Shown here piece by piece: positions 19,600-29,529 of a DNA stretch of 64,000 nt. The notes under the pieces were generated by a model. That model ran no database searches, was not told the origin of the DNA, and was given only the letters and a program-made list of their open reading frames with translations. The stretch is from Rhodocyclaceae bacterium (GTDB lineage: Bacteria > Pseudomonadota > Gammaproteobacteria > Burkholderiales > Rhodocyclaceae). Position numbers and translations under genes: made by a program. Position 1 is the stretch's first letter. Every line of letters begins with the position of its first letter. The stretch lies in assembly GCA_016721505.1 (NCBI GenBank), contig JADKHX010000009.1, positions 153,463-217,462 on the forward strand, in the 5' to 3' direction.

Positions 19600-20751
19600 A
19601 TGCGACAAAGAATTTTTACACTGTTTATGTGTGCTGTGGCCTTAACCGCCTGTAACAAACCAGAGGCCAAACCGGATGCGGATGTGACTGATCGCGTCTT
19701 ACAGATTTCAGCCGAAGACTTGCTGCCGATTCAAAGCAACGCGTTGGCGATGGGTGCGGTAATTACCGGCACCGTGCAGCCATCGCGGCGCGCCGATTTG
19801 CGTGCTGAAGTGCAGGCCGTGGTGCTTCAGGTGCTCAAGGAAAACGGCGACAAAGTCAAACGCGGTGATTTGTTGGTGCGCCTCGATGACACGGCAATTC
19901 GTGACAGTATGAATTCGGCTGGCGAAGCAGTGCGCGCAGCTAGCCAATCTTTTGATCAAGCCGAGCGACAATTGCAACGACTGAAAAAACTGCGCGATTC
20001 GGGTATGGTAACGACGCAGCAGTTGGAAGATTCGGAAATTCGTCGCAACAATGCACAAAGTGATCTGGCAGCCGCACAAACGCGCCAAGCGCAGGCAAGG
20101 CAACAGCTGCAGCGCACCGAAGCGCGCGCACCTTTTGATGGGGTGGTGAGTGACAAAAAAGTGTCGGCGGGTGATACGGCGCAGGTTGGTAAAGAGTTGC
20201 TAAAAGTGGTGGATCCAACCAGTTTGCGTTTTGAAGGATTTGTTTCTGCCGACAGTATTGGCAGCGTCAAGCTCGGCGAAAAAGTGAGTTTCCGCATCAA
20301 TGGCTACGGCGCTGATGAATTCACCGGCACGGTCACTCGCGTTAGCCCTTCGGCCAATCCAGCAACTCGGCAAGTCGAAGTGCAGGTTGGTTTTGATAGC
20401 GGCAAACAACCGGCGCTCTCCGGTTTATTTGCCGAAGGTCGTATCGCGGCAGGCGGGACGGCATTGACCATCCCAGCCAGTAGTTTGGTCATGGAAAGCG
20501 ACAAAGCCTACGCCTGGAGCGTGAATGGCACCAGCTTGAAAAAATCACCATTGAAGTTGGGTGTCCGTGATTCGCGTCGTGGTGATTATGTAGTGATCAG
20601 CGGATTGTCTGAGGGGGACCAGGTCCTACGCGCGCCGGCGGTGACATTAAAAGACGGACAGAAAATTAAATTGGCCGCCACTGCCAAGGCTGCGTCGGCC
20701 AAAGCAGATACCGCCGAGCTTGCAAACGACAAGACTAAGAAAGGCGGCTAA
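19600..20751 (+). CDS. RND efflux periplasmic adaptor lipoprotein
   Basis: Membrane-fusion protein of 383 residues linking an inner-membrane RND pump to an outer-membrane channel. The signal peptide ends in the lipobox LTAC (MRQRIFTLFMCAVALTACNK), so it should be lipid-anchored. A lipoyl half (GTVQPSRRADLRAEVQAVVL, DKVKRGDLLVRLDD) is followed by a long coiled coil (RQLQRLKKLRDSGMVTTQQL), the second lipoyl half (RTEARAPFDGVVSDKKVSAG), a beta-barrel (SLRFEGFVSADSIGSVKLGE) and a membrane-proximal domain. The C-terminal Lys/Ala tail is variable. It is two bases from the pump gene, so they are co-transcribed. Confidence 0.9.
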   Translation: MRQRIFTLFMCAVALTACNKPEAKPDADVTDRVLQISAEDLLPIQSNALAMGAVITGTVQPSRRADLRAEVQAVVLQVLKENGDKVKRGDLLVRLDDTAIRDSMNSAGEAVRAASQSFDQAERQLQRLKKLRDSGMVTTQQLEDSEIRRNNAQSDLAAAQTRQAQARQQLQRTEARAPFDGVVSDKKVSAGDTAQVGKELLKVVDPTSLRFEGFVSADSIGSVKLGEKVSFRINGYGADEFTGTVTRVSPSANPATRQVEVQVGFDSGKQPALSGLFAEGRIAAGGTALTIPASSLVMESDKAYAWSVNGTSLKKSPLKLGVRDSRRGDYVVISGLSEGDQVLRAPAVTLKDGQKIKLAATAKAASAKADTAELANDKTKKGG

Positions 20752-20753
20752 AA

Positions 20754-23700
20754 ATGTTCCTTTCAGACTTCAGTATCAAGCGACCCGTATCGATGGTGGT
20801 GATCATCGTCATGCTGATGTGCCTTGGTCTTTTGGCACTGAAAAATCTGCGGGTCAATCAGATTCCAGATGTTGAGCAGCCGGTGATCGTGGTGAGCATT
20901 CCATATCCGGGTGCATCGCCTGATACGGTTGAACGCGAAGTTATCAATCGCATTGAAAAGCAATTTTTGAGCATTTCCGGTGTGTATCAGATTCGCGCTA
21001 CCGCGAGCGAAAGCAACGCGCAAATTGTTGTCATCTTCAATTTCAAGAAAAACATGATTGAAGCCGCCGACGAAATTCGCAACGCGATTGGTGCCGTGCG
21101 GCACAAATTGCCAACCGAAATGCGTGAACCCATATTGCGGCACATCGACCCCGGTGCCCGACCGATCATGCAAATCGCTTTGTCTTCCGACACACTAAGT
21201 CACGCCGAAATTTCGCGGATGGCTGAAGATGTATTGGCAGATCGTTTCCGTGGCATTGAGGGCGTTTCGATAGTAAATGTCGGTGGCTCCTTGCGTCGCG
21301 AATTAAGCATCTTGTTGCGCGCCGAGAAACTGCGCGAATTAAATATTTCAGTGACCGATGTCACTAATGCTTTGCGCAATCAGAATTTGACCGCACCGGT
21401 CGGGCGCATCCGTGGCGTACTGGACGAGCAAAGTATTCGCCTGGTCGGTCGAATCGAATCACCCGCTGATTTTGGGCAGGTGGTGGTCAAGCGGATGGGT
21501 GGCGAAGTGTTGCGACTCGGGCAGATCGCTGAAATTTCAGATGGCTTCGCCGATTTGTCGAGCTTTAGTTTGCGTAATGGCAACCCTAACGTAAGCCTTT
21601 CTATCACCCGCGCCCGCGATGCCAGTACGGTGAGTGTGGCAAACCGAATCCGTGCGGCGGTGGAAGAAGTAAACGGAACAGCTGAAAAGCCAGGCACTTT
21701 GCCTACTGGCACCAAGCTAACCATTACTGAAGACGGCGGCGAGGACGCGCAAGACAGTCTTAACAATGTTATTGAGTCTTTGGTGTTTGGTGCGCTGTTG
21801 ACGGTCTTTGTGGTCTACGCATTTCTAAATTCGTGGCGCTCGACTTTGATCACCGCGCTAAGCTTGCCGACCTCGGTAATCGCTGCGTTCATCGCAGTGT
21901 GGCTGTGCGGCTTTACGCTTAATTTCATGACTTTGCTTGGGTTGTCGCTTGCCATCGGGGTGTTGATTGATGATGCGATTGTGGTGCGTGAAAACATTGT
22001 GCGGCATATGCAAGCCGGTAAAGATCGACTTACCGCAGCGTCCGAAGGCACGCGAGAAATTGGCATGGCAGTGGTGGCAACAACGTTTTCAATCATCGCC
22101 GTTTTCATCCCGATTGCATTTATGCCCGGTAGCTCTGGCGAATGGTTCCGGCCCTTTGCACTCACAGTTGCAACATCGGTATTGGTGAGTCTATTCATTT
22201 CATTTACGCTAGACCCGATGTTGTCGGCCTACTGGGGCGATCCGCCGGGTCATCACGACGCGCCACGTCGCGGCATCGGTCGCCACTTGCAGCGTTTTAA
22301 CCGTTGGTTTGATGCGCAAGCCAACGGTTACGGCAAGGTGATCACATGGGCGCTGCATCACCGCCGTTCGATGGTGTTTATCGCGGCAGTGAGCTTCATC
22401 GCAGCCATTGGCTTGCAGGGGATGCTCGGTGTTCCAGTTTCCTGCCCAAATCCGATGGTGGCACGTTAGCCATTGACGTCCGGGTTCCTTCGTCAGCAAG
22501 CTTGGGCTATGCAAAGCTCAAAGTTGAAGCGGCGGCCAGTCTGGCGCGAACGATGCCAGAAACCGTGTTTACCAACAGCAATGTGAATGCTGGGGGTGGT
22601 CGTGTCTATGTAGACATTGGCAAGAAAAATGCACGCTCGCGAGATTCAGATGCGATTGCCGCCGATCTACGGCAACTACTCAAGCAACTTGTTGGCGGCG
22701 AGTTTGTCGTGCTCGATGATTTGAATAGCGGCGTGCGCAAACCGATCCAAATTAACTTTTCAGGACCGGACGCACGGGTGTTGACCGCAATTGCTAATGA
22801 GTACAAAGAGCGCTTGGCCAAAGTACCCAATGCGGTGGATGTCGGTCTATCGGAGCAAGAGCCCAAAGACGAATTACGTATCGAGCTTAATCGCGGCTTG
22901 GCCAATTCCCTTGGCATATCGATGAACGATGCCGCGCAGGCATTGCGTGTTGCATTCGCCGGCGTTGAGGTGGGCGACTGGGTTGATCCAATTGGTGAAT
23001 CGCGTGATGTGGCGGTGCGTCTCCATCCCGATGATAGAGTCAGCGGTGAAAACATCGAGCATTTGCCGATCAACGTCAGCGGCACAGGACAAATGGTTCC
23101 ACTCAACCAAATTGCCACCGTCTCGATGGGTAAAGGACCTTCACAAATCCAACACCAGGACGGCAAACGGATGATTGCTGTGTCGGCCAATGCGCAAGGA
23201 CGCTCGGTTGGCGAAGTCAATGCGGATGCAATAAAAATCGCTAAACAAATTTCCTTTCCTAAAGGATTTGGTGTCGAGTTAGCCGGGTCTGGCCGTGAAC
23301 AAAAGGAATTGTTTGGCGCCATGCTGACAGCGCTCGCGATGGGTGTTGCCTTGATGTATTTGACCCTGGTGATTCAGTTCAATTCATTCACTGCACCCGT
23401 TGCCGTGATGATTTCTTTGCCACTGTCGCTAATCGGCGTCGTCATTAGTTTGCTACTGACCGGCGGGACGCTGAATTTGATGAGTTTGATTGGCGTCATC
23501 ATGCTTATGGGATTGGTCGCTAAGAACGCCATCCTGCTGCTCGATTGCGCACGCAAACGCGAGGCTGAAGGCTATGAACGCGAGGAAGCGTTGATGTATG
23601 CCGGACGGCTACGCCTGCGCCCGATTTTGATGACTACCTTTGCGTTGATTGCGGGGATGTTGCCTGTTGCAATTGGTACTGGTGAGAGCGCTGAGTTCTA

Positions 23701-23986
23701 TCGGCCACTGGCGGTGGCCATCATCGGTGGCACGATTACTTCAACGATTTTGACCTTGCTAATCGTGCCGACTTTTTACGACATCATCGAAATCAAACAC
23801 GACCATGCGCTTGAGAAATATCGTCTGCGGACTGTGCGCTTCGGCAGTTTCCTGGCGGGTGCTTCGATTGTCGTTGAGACAATTTTCTTCCTGTTGCTGT
23901 TACGGTTTGGCTACCGTATGACGCGGAAGTTTTTCTCTCGGATTGGCGCTTGGCGGCAACGGCGACAAGGGCTGGCCGGCGTCTGA
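20754..23986 (+). CDS. RND family multidrug efflux pump (one frameshift)
   Basis: Proton-driven inner-membrane transporter of the HAE1 family, about 1,075 residues if joined. It begins MFLSDFSIKRPVSMVVIIVM. It contains RVNQIPDVEQPVIVVSIPYP, the periplasmic porter domains, and the TM4 proton-relay acid pair in SLAIGVLIDDAIVVRENIVR. After a shift near 22435, where LGMLGVPVS should run into FLPKSDGGTLAIDVRV, it continues to the second half with SLPLSLIGVVISLLLTGGTL and LMGLVAKNAILLLDCARKRE. The shift is isolated and the rest is intact, so error is likely. No outer-membrane channel gene or regulator is adjacent. Drug specificity cannot be inferred. Confidence 0.92.
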
Positions 23987-23989
23987 TTG

Positions 23990-24015
23990 ACGGCGTGTGG
24001 CCAGCACCAACTGGC
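23990..24015 (-). repeat. Dispersed 26-bp repeat between convergent genes
   Basis: ACGGCGT, GTG, GCCAGCACCAACTGGC, 3 bases after the RND pump stop and just before the end of a convergent GST gene. Confidence 0.9.
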
Positions 24016-24030
24016 AGGTTTATGACAAAT

Positions 24031-24651
24031 TCAGCGAGCGGCGCAAGGCCGCTCGGCGATGCGCCCGTACCATGCGGCCAGATGCGGCATCTCTTCATTT
24101 TCGGGGCGAAATTTCATCAAACCGCGCGCGAATTCCGTCGCCGCAAACGCCGTGATGTCGGCAATGGTAAAACGATTCCCGGCGACGAATTCATGGCTGG
24201 ATAATTCGCTATTCAACCAGCGCGCAACATCGCGCATTTTCTCGCCTTGCGAATTGCCAAAATCAGCAAATTGCGGTTGTTCCAGCGGTGCAAGCCCAGG
24301 GTGGGTATGACGTATCCAATTGCCGATCGCGCCTAACAGGTAAAACTCTACGCGGCGATCCGACATCTCGATGAATGCGCGCTCTTCGAAGGTTCTACCC
24401 ATCAAATTTGGTTCGGCAACCAGACCTTCCAAGTAAGTACAAATCGCGCGAGTTTCACCCAGCATGCGTCCGTCATCGAGCTCCAATACGGGAATTTTTG
24501 CCAATGGACTTTTGGCCAAAAACTCGGCGCTGCGGTGCTGTTGATTATTCAAATCGACCATCACTAATTCGATGTTGGTGATATTTTTCTCGGCCATAAA
24601 CATCGTCACTCGACGAGGATTGGGCGCACGTGCAGAGGTGTGGAGCTTCAT
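24031..24651 (-). CDS. Glutathione S-transferase family protein
   Basis: A 206-residue cytosolic GST. The thioredoxin-like N-terminal half reads MKLHTSARAPNPRRVTMFMA with SPLAKIPVLELDDGRMLGET (cis-Pro and the ET glutathione-binding pair). The helical C-terminal half has the N-capping motif in GNRFTIADITAFAATEFARG. Bacterial GSTs conjugate or isomerise electrophiles; the substrate here is unknown. It lies three bases downstream of another GST gene on the same strand, in a run of hydrolases and GSTs that looks like a small detoxification operon. Confidence 0.88.
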   Translation of the reverse strand: MKLHTSARAPNPRRVTMFMAEKNITNIELVMVDLNNQQHRSAEFLAKSPLAKIPVLELDDGRMLGETRAICTYLEGLVAEPNLMGRTFEERAFIEMSDRRVEFYLLGAIGNWIRHTHPGLAPLEQPQFADFGNSQGEKMRDVARWLNSELSSHEFVAGNRFTIADITAFAATEFARGLMKFRPENEEMPHLAAWYGRIAERPCAAR

Positions 24652-24654
24652 AAA

Positions 24655-25365
24655 TTAAACGCCACCCGTTCGCGACTGTCCGGTTTCCAGCATTTTGCGT
24701 GCTTCGTCGGCAAACTGCTTTGCTTTGGCGTCATTGTCGGTGCGCAAATCCAAAGATGAGCTTGGCATTTCTATGCCCTTGGCCACCGCCGGCCGTGCTC
24801 GCAATTGATCACGCCAGCGCAGCAGGTTGGGCAGGTCATCGACTTCAACACCCGACCAACGATGGGTGCGCACCCAAGCCCAATTGGCGATATCAGCAAT
24901 CGAATAATCGCCGGCGAGAAATTCGTGGTCTTTGAGTCGCGTGTCGAGTACGCGAAACAGACGGCGGCATTCACCTTGATAGCGGTCGATGGCGGGTTGT
25001 ATTTTTTCCGGGAAGTAGCGGAAGAAAACATTGGCTTGTCCCATCATCGGGCCGATACCGCCCATTTGAAACATCAGCCATTGCATCACTAGCGAACGAC
25101 CTTTGGCATCCGTCGGCATCAGCTTGCCGGTTTTCTCGGCGAGGTAAATCAAAATCGCGCCGGATTCAAACACCGCGAAATTGTCGGCATCGGTATCGAC
25201 AATAGCTGGTATGCGACCATTGGGACAAATCGCTAAAAACCAGTCTTCCTTTTGCACGTTTTTGGATAGATCGAGTACATGCATTTCGTAGGGCAGACCG
25301 AGTTCTTCCAAAGCGATGGAAGCCTTGTGGCCATTGGGTGTGGCAGCGGTGTAGAGATTAATCAT
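24655..25365 (-). CDS. Glutathione S-transferase, YfcG/YghU-like
   Basis: A 236-residue protein starting MINLYTAATPNGHKASIALE, the Thr/Asn-Gly-His active-site region of disulphide-bond reductase GSTs such as YfcG. CPNGRIPAIVDTDADNFAVF and ESGAILIYLAEKTGKLMP hold the cis-Pro and ES glutathione contact. The C-terminal domain includes MQWLMFQMGGIGPMMGQANV and GDYSIADIANWAWVRTHRWS. This subgroup favours glutathione disulphide redox chemistry over conjugation. It is 12 bases downstream of an alpha/beta hydrolase gene and three bases upstream of a second GST, consistent with one transcript. Confidence 0.9.
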   Translation of the reverse strand: MINLYTAATPNGHKASIALEELGLPYEMHVLDLSKNVQKEDWFLAICPNGRIPAIVDTDADNFAVFESGAILIYLAEKTGKLMPTDAKGRSLVMQWLMFQMGGIGPMMGQANVFFRYFPEKIQPAIDRYQGECRRLFRVLDTRLKDHEFLAGDYSIADIANWAWVRTHRWSGVEVDDLPNLLRWRDQLRARPAVAKGIEMPSSSLDLRTDNDAKAKQFADEARKMLETGQSRTGGV

Positions 25366-25377
25366 AGCGACTCACTT

Positions 25378-26160
25378 TCAATTGAGCGTGGCGAGAAATT
25401 CTTTGATGGCTTGATTCACTTCAGTTGCATGGGTCATGTTGGCGGCGTGTCCGCCACCGGCAACGACTACCAATTTATTGTTTGGAATTCTTTGCGCAAG
25501 GTTCTGTGCGCGCTCAAGCGGAATTGCTGCGTCAGCATCGCCATGCACCACCAATGTCGGTGCCGTGATTTTGTGTAGCTGGTCAGTGAGATCGTCGCGG
25601 GTTACCAAGGTGTTAAAAATTTGCTGCAAGTTGGCGGGTGTCACTTTGGCCCATTTGATGCGCCAAGGCGCGCCGACAAATCGTTCGCCACCAATAATGT
25701 GTTCGAGTGTCGCAGCGATTTCTTCAGACATGCCATGTGTCATCCAGGACTCAACCAGTGCCATGTGATGCGGCAAGGCTTCGGGAATTTCGGTACCGGC
25801 TTGCGAGCCCAAAAGCACCACTCCGCGCACGGCATCGGAGTGAGTGAGTGCAACGCGCAAGGAGAGGAATCCACCTTGTGACATGCCGATGAAAACTGCC
25901 TTTTTGATACCCAGCGACGCGAGCAGTGCGACCGCATCGTCGGCTGAATCGTAGTAGGAAAATGCACTGACGGCATTACCGCTGCCGCCATGCCCGCGCT
26001 CATCCCAAGCAATGCAGCGATAGTCATTTTTGAAGGCTTCAATTTGCGCTTCAAACATGCTGCAATCCATCAACAATCCATGCGAAAAAATCAGCGTCGG
26101 TTTGTCACCGCCGGTATCGGTGTAGTGAAGGTTTTGGCCGTTAACTTTTGCGTAGGGCAT
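25378..26160 (-). CDS. Alpha/beta-fold hydrolase
   Basis: A 260-residue esterase/lactonase-type hydrolase. The oxyanion region is IFSHGLLMDCSMFEAQ. The nucleophile elbow is FIGMSQGGFLSLRVALTHSD with Ser as nucleophile. The acid lies in LVVHGDADAAIPLERAQNLA and the His in VVVAGGGHAANMTHATEVNQ. The family covers 3-oxoadipate enol-lactonases and related enzymes, but the identity is not precise enough to name a substrate. It is preceded by a carboxylesterase gene (52 bases) and followed by two GSTs. Confidence 0.85.
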   Translation of the reverse strand: MPYAKVNGQNLHYTDTGGDKPTLIFSHGLLMDCSMFEAQIEAFKNDYRCIAWDERGHGGSGNAVSAFSYYDSADDAVALLASLGIKKAVFIGMSQGGFLSLRVALTHSDAVRGVVLLGSQAGTEIPEALPHHMALVESWMTHGMSEEIAATLEHIIGGERFVGAPWRIKWAKVTPANLQQIFNTLVTRDDLTDQLHKITAPTLVVHGDADAAIPLERAQNLAQRIPNNKLVVVAGGGHAANMTHATEVNQAIKEFLATLN

Positions 26161-26212
26161 GCGCGTTCCTTTGACGTTGAATGCTTGGAATGTTTGAGTT
26201 TAGGCTGTGTGG

Positions 26213-26893
26213 CTATACAACCATCGAAATGCGTCGATTTAGCCAGCTACCGATGGCGATGATTTCCTCGATGCAAACTGAATGCGGCATTGGGTAAGTA
26301 TGCCAGTCAACTTTGTATTCACTACGCAGCAAAAAATCTTTCGCGTCAGTACCCAAACGCAGCGGCACGACATCGTCGTAACTACCGTGCGCGGCAAAGA
26401 TCGGCGTGTCGCGATTTGCTGCAGTCCGCTCCGCTTCGATCAACGCAGGCGAGGGCAGGTAACACGACAAGGCAACGATGCCCGCGAGTTTTTCAGGATG
26501 CGTCAGTCCCGCGCTGTAAGCCATCGCACCACCCTGAGAGAATCCAGCAAGGATAATTTTTTCACAAGGAATGCCGCGTGCATTTTCGGTTTTGATCAGC
26601 GCGCGCACGATGTCGCGCGAGCTTCGTATCCCCGCTTCATCGACATCCCGTTGCCCGCCGCCCAAGGACAAAATGTCGTACCACGCGCGCATCACGTAGC
26701 CGTTGTTGCAAGTCACCGGTATCATCGGCGCATGCGGAAAAATAAAGCGCACAGCGGCGTTCGGTGACAGGCCAAGCTCAGGAACAACGGAGACAAAATC
26801 GTTACCGTCGGCACCCAAGCCATGCAGCCAAATCACTGTGTGCGTTGGGTTTGGCGTGGTTACTATTTCAATGGATGGGTCCGGTTGGGTCAT
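26213..26893 (-). CDS. Phospholipase/carboxylesterase family hydrolase
   Basis: A 226-residue serine hydrolase of the EstB/acyl-protein-thioesterase family. It has TVIWLHGLGADGNDFVSVVP (oxyanion), a conserved RAWYDILSLGGGQRDVDEAG stretch, nucleophile Ser in LAGFSQGGAMAYSAGL, Asp in HGSYDDVVPLRLG and His in TYPMPHSVCIEEI. No signal peptide is seen, so it is cytoplasmic. It lies 24 bases downstream of a GNAT gene whose tail is made by a dispersed repeat. Natural substrates are short-chain esters or acylated molecules; the exact one is unknown. Confidence 0.9.
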   Translation of the reverse strand: MTQPDPSIEIVTTPNPTHTVIWLHGLGADGNDFVSVVPELGLSPNAAVRFIFPHAPMIPVTCNNGYVMRAWYDILSLGGGQRDVDEAGIRSSRDIVRALIKTENARGIPCEKIILAGFSQGGAMAYSAGLTHPEKLAGIVALSCYLPSPALIEAERTAANRDTPIFAAHGSYDDVVPLRLGTDAKDFLLRSEYKVDWHTYPMPHSVCIEEIIAIGSWLNRRISMVV

Positions 26894-26917
26894 AGTTTGC
26901 CTTCTTAAAATGATCGT

Positions 26918-27487
26918 TTATGACGGCGTGTGGCCAACACCAACTGGTGAGTTTTTCCATTCCGGTGAGAGCAGGGCATATAGACCAGAGTCAACGAATT
27001 CGCCTGCGTCGACGTAGCTTTGACGTTGTGTGCCTTCATGTCTAAAGCCGAGGCGCAGCAGGGCCTTGGCCGAAGGAATATTTCGCGGGTCGATGACGGC
27101 ATTAAGCCGATGTAAATTCAATTCGCCGAATGCGTGATCGATTAAAGCTGTCACTGCTTCGTTGACATAACCGGCACCCCAATAATCACGCCCGAGCGCA
27201 TAGCCGATTTCGGCGTTGCGATTTGTGGTGTCGATGCGGAATAGAACGCAAGTGCCGATGACTGCGTTGCTGGCTTTGTTCAGAATGATGAATTGCTCCG
27301 CAAACCCAGCTGCAATATCTCCCGCGCGGCGATTGAACCAGCGATGCGCATGATCCATATCCGGCCAGCGCACCGGCGCGCAGTAGCGGCCAACTTCGGG
27401 GTGATCGTAACAAGCGAACACGGCGGCCAGATCGCTCTCCAGCAGCGGGCGAATCAACAGCCGCGAGGTTTGCAACCTGGTGCTCAA
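26918..27487 (-). CDS. GNAT acetyltransferase, RimJ/RimL type, with repeat-encoded C terminus
   Basis: A 189-residue N-acetyltransferase. LQTSRLLIRPLLESDLAAVF, IGTCVLFRIDTTNRNAEIGY, ALGRDYWGAGYVNEAVTALI (acetyl-CoA loop) and LHRLNAVIDPRNIPSAKALL are typical of the Acetyltransf_3 family that acetylates ribosomal proteins or small molecules. The last residues, NSPVGVGHTPS, are encoded by a dispersed repeat, which also supplies DNA up to the stop codon, so the native tail has probably been replaced or extended. The start ATG overlaps the stop of pepF (ATGA), suggesting translational coupling. Confidence 0.87.
   Translation of the reverse strand: MSTRLQTSRLLIRPLLESDLAAVFACYDHPEVGRYCAPVRWPDMDHAHRWFNRRAGDIAAGFAEQFIILNKASNAVIGTCVLFRIDTTNRNAEIGYALGRDYWGAGYVNEAVTALIDHAFGELNLHRLNAVIDPRNIPSAKALLRLGFRHEGTQRQSYVDAGEFVDSGLYALLSPEWKNSPVGVGHTPS
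26923..26948 (-). repeat. Dispersed 26-bp repeat at the 3' end of the GNAT gene
   Basis: ACGGCGT, GTG, GCCAACACCAACTGGT. Translated as PVGVGHTPS immediately before the stop. Confidence 0.88.
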
Positions 27488-29352
27488 TTGGCTTTCTTCG
27501 CTTGAATAGCTTCAATTTGATCCATGATTTTGTTCATCCGCGCAACCAATGCTTGATAGGGCGCGGGGGATGCCAAATCAACGCCAGCTTGCTTGACTAA
27601 CTCGTAGGGATAGCGCGAGCCGCCAGCACGTAAGACGTTGAGATAACGCTCGCGCGCACCCGGGGTGCCTTTGAGAATTTCTGCGGCGAACATCGAACCA
27701 GCCGAAATGGAAGTGGCGTATTGAAATACATAAAAGCCGCGATAAAAATGCGGAATGTAAGCCCACTCGACGGTGTACAGATCGTCGATTTTCACGACAC
27801 CTTCATTGTCGCCGTGATAGCGCTTCAAAATGTCACCGTAAATTTTGGTAATGGCTTCACCGGTCAATGATTCACCCTTGTCGACCTTGGCATGCACCGT
27901 GCGTTCAAAGTCGGCAAACATCGCTTGACGGAAAAATGTACCGCGCAGATTTTCCAGATCCGAGCCGAGATAGAGCAGGCGCTCCTCATCAGTCTTGGCG
28001 ATTTTCATCATGTGATTGAGCAAGAAGACTTCGTTGGTGGTCGAAGCAATTTCTGCGGTGAATGTTGGGTAATCAGCGGTGATGTAGGGTTGCGCCTTGT
28101 TCGCCAAATACGAATGCATCGCATGACCCCATTCGTGCGCCAAGGTCGACACCGATGCGTAGTCATCGTTGTGGTTGAGCAGTAAATAGGGATGCACATC
28201 GTAGGCCGAGCCATTCATATAAGCGCCGGAGGCTTTACGTGGTCGTGAATACACATCCATCCAACGGCTTTTTGTCCCTAGTGTCATCGCTTTGACATAG
28301 TCGTCGCCCAGCGGGGTGACCGAAGCGAGCATCAACGCGGTGGAATCCTTGATCGAGTAAACCTGCGTGCTTTTCACCAGCGGTGGATAGATGTCGTAGT
28401 AACGCATTTCAGTCACGCCGAGCATTTTTGCGCGCAGTTTGAAGTAGCGGTGCAGCGTCGGCAAGTTGGCGTTGGCTTGTTCGACCAAGGTGTTGTACAC
28501 CGCTACGGGCAGCTTGTTGCCATCGAGCGCTTGGGTCAGCGAATCCGGGTAGTTGCGAACCTTGGAATACACCGTGCTCTTTTTCAAATATTCGTAGAAA
28601 TTCACGCCGTAGGTGCGCTCGAATTCTTTCCATTTTCCCCAGAACGCATCAAATACCTTCTTGCGATCTTCGCGATTGGGGAGTGAGCGATATTTGGTGT
28701 ACGCCGACTGATCAACAAGGACTTCTGTGCCGTCAGAAAGTTTTACCTTTGGCCACGGCATGTCGGCGTTGGATAAAGTGCCATAAACCGCTTCTGCCGC
28801 GTTGGTGGCCGAACCGAAGGTGGCAATCAAAGCTTCGCCACGTTTATCCAATGTGTGCTCGGCAGAGCGCAAGACGTTGTCAAGCGGCTGACGATAAATC
28901 GCCAGGGATTTATCTTTTTTCAGGAATGCATCCACTTTAGCGCGACCCATTTTCAATAACTCGGGGCTGGCAAATGAACTGGCTTCCTGTAATTTATTTC
29001 CCAACACATCAGCACGTTGGCTCAAATCCATTCCAGCGGTGGCACCAGTATCTTCATCGCGCCATTGAAAGGCATAGCTCGCCAGCAATGCGTAGCGTTT
29101 TTGCAAATCGGAATTCAAATCCATGCAACGTTTGAATTCCTTGACCGAGGACGCGAGCTTGCCGCTACAAGCAGTAAATTCTTTGAGTTGCGCTTCAAGA
29201 CGTACGGCATCTTTATCCCAGTCGGCTTGGGATTTGTACATGTCTTTCAAGTTCCAGCGATCAGCTTCGGTTTCAGCCGGGTTTGCTGCATTGGCAAGGC
29301 TGGCAAAAAGTGCCAATACCGTAATGCTGCTAAATTTCAATTTGGAAATCAT
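27484..29352 (-). CDS. pepF: Oligoendopeptidase F (M3 family), apparently exported
   Basis: Zinc metallopeptidase of about 620 residues. The active-site motif is HEWGH in STLAHEWGHAMHSYLANKAQ, with the third ligand Glu in FTAEIASTTNEVFLLNHMM. Substrate-channel residues are in DVHPYLLLNHNDDYASV and VEWAYIPHFYRGFYVFQYAT. The N terminus, MISKLKFSSITVLALFASLANA, is a good signal peptide, unusual because PepF is mostly cytoplasmic; this copy probably acts in the periplasm. I chose the ATG at 29350-29352 because it begins that signal; an upstream start at 29391 would bury it. Its stop overlaps the GNAT start. Confidence 0.9.
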   Translation of the reverse strand: MISKLKFSSITVLALFASLANAANPAETEADRWNLKDMYKSQADWDKDAVRLEAQLKEFTACSGKLASSVKEFKRCMDLNSDLQKRYALLASYAFQWRDEDTGATAGMDLSQRADVLGNKLQEASSFASPELLKMGRAKVDAFLKKDKSLAIYRQPLDNVLRSAEHTLDKRGEALIATFGSATNAAEAVYGTLSNADMPWPKVKLSDGTEVLVDQSAYTKYRSLPNREDRKKVFDAFWGKWKEFERTYGVNFYEYLKKSTVYSKVRNYPDSLTQALDGNKLPVAVYNTLVEQANANLPTLHRYFKLRAKMLGVTEMRYYDIYPPLVKSTQVYSIKDSTALMLASVTPLGDDYVKAMTLGTKSRWMDVYSRPRKASGAYMNGSAYDVHPYLLLNHNDDYASVSTLAHEWGHAMHSYLANKAQPYITADYPTFTAEIASTTNEVFLLNHMMKIAKTDEERLLYLGSDLENLRGTFFRQAMFADFERTVHAKVDKGESLTGEAITKIYGDILKRYHGDNEGVVKIDDLYTVEWAYIPHFYRGFYVFQYATSISAGSMFAAEILKGTPGARERYLNVLRAGGSRYPYELVKQAGVDLASPAPYQALVARMNKIMDQIEAIQAKKAN

Positions 29353-29529
29353 TGCTTCGCCCTTTAAAAGTGAGGATGCACCTGCCCGCATAATGTGGGC
29401 TCGTTCGCTTCGTCGTCTATCGGATTTTTCGATCGCGCAAAAGTTCTGATCGGCGCAAATCGCATAGATACAGTCTAGCTAAGGATCAAGGCAATTTCCA
29501 CCTATGAAAAGCACATTTTGGTTGCCCGC

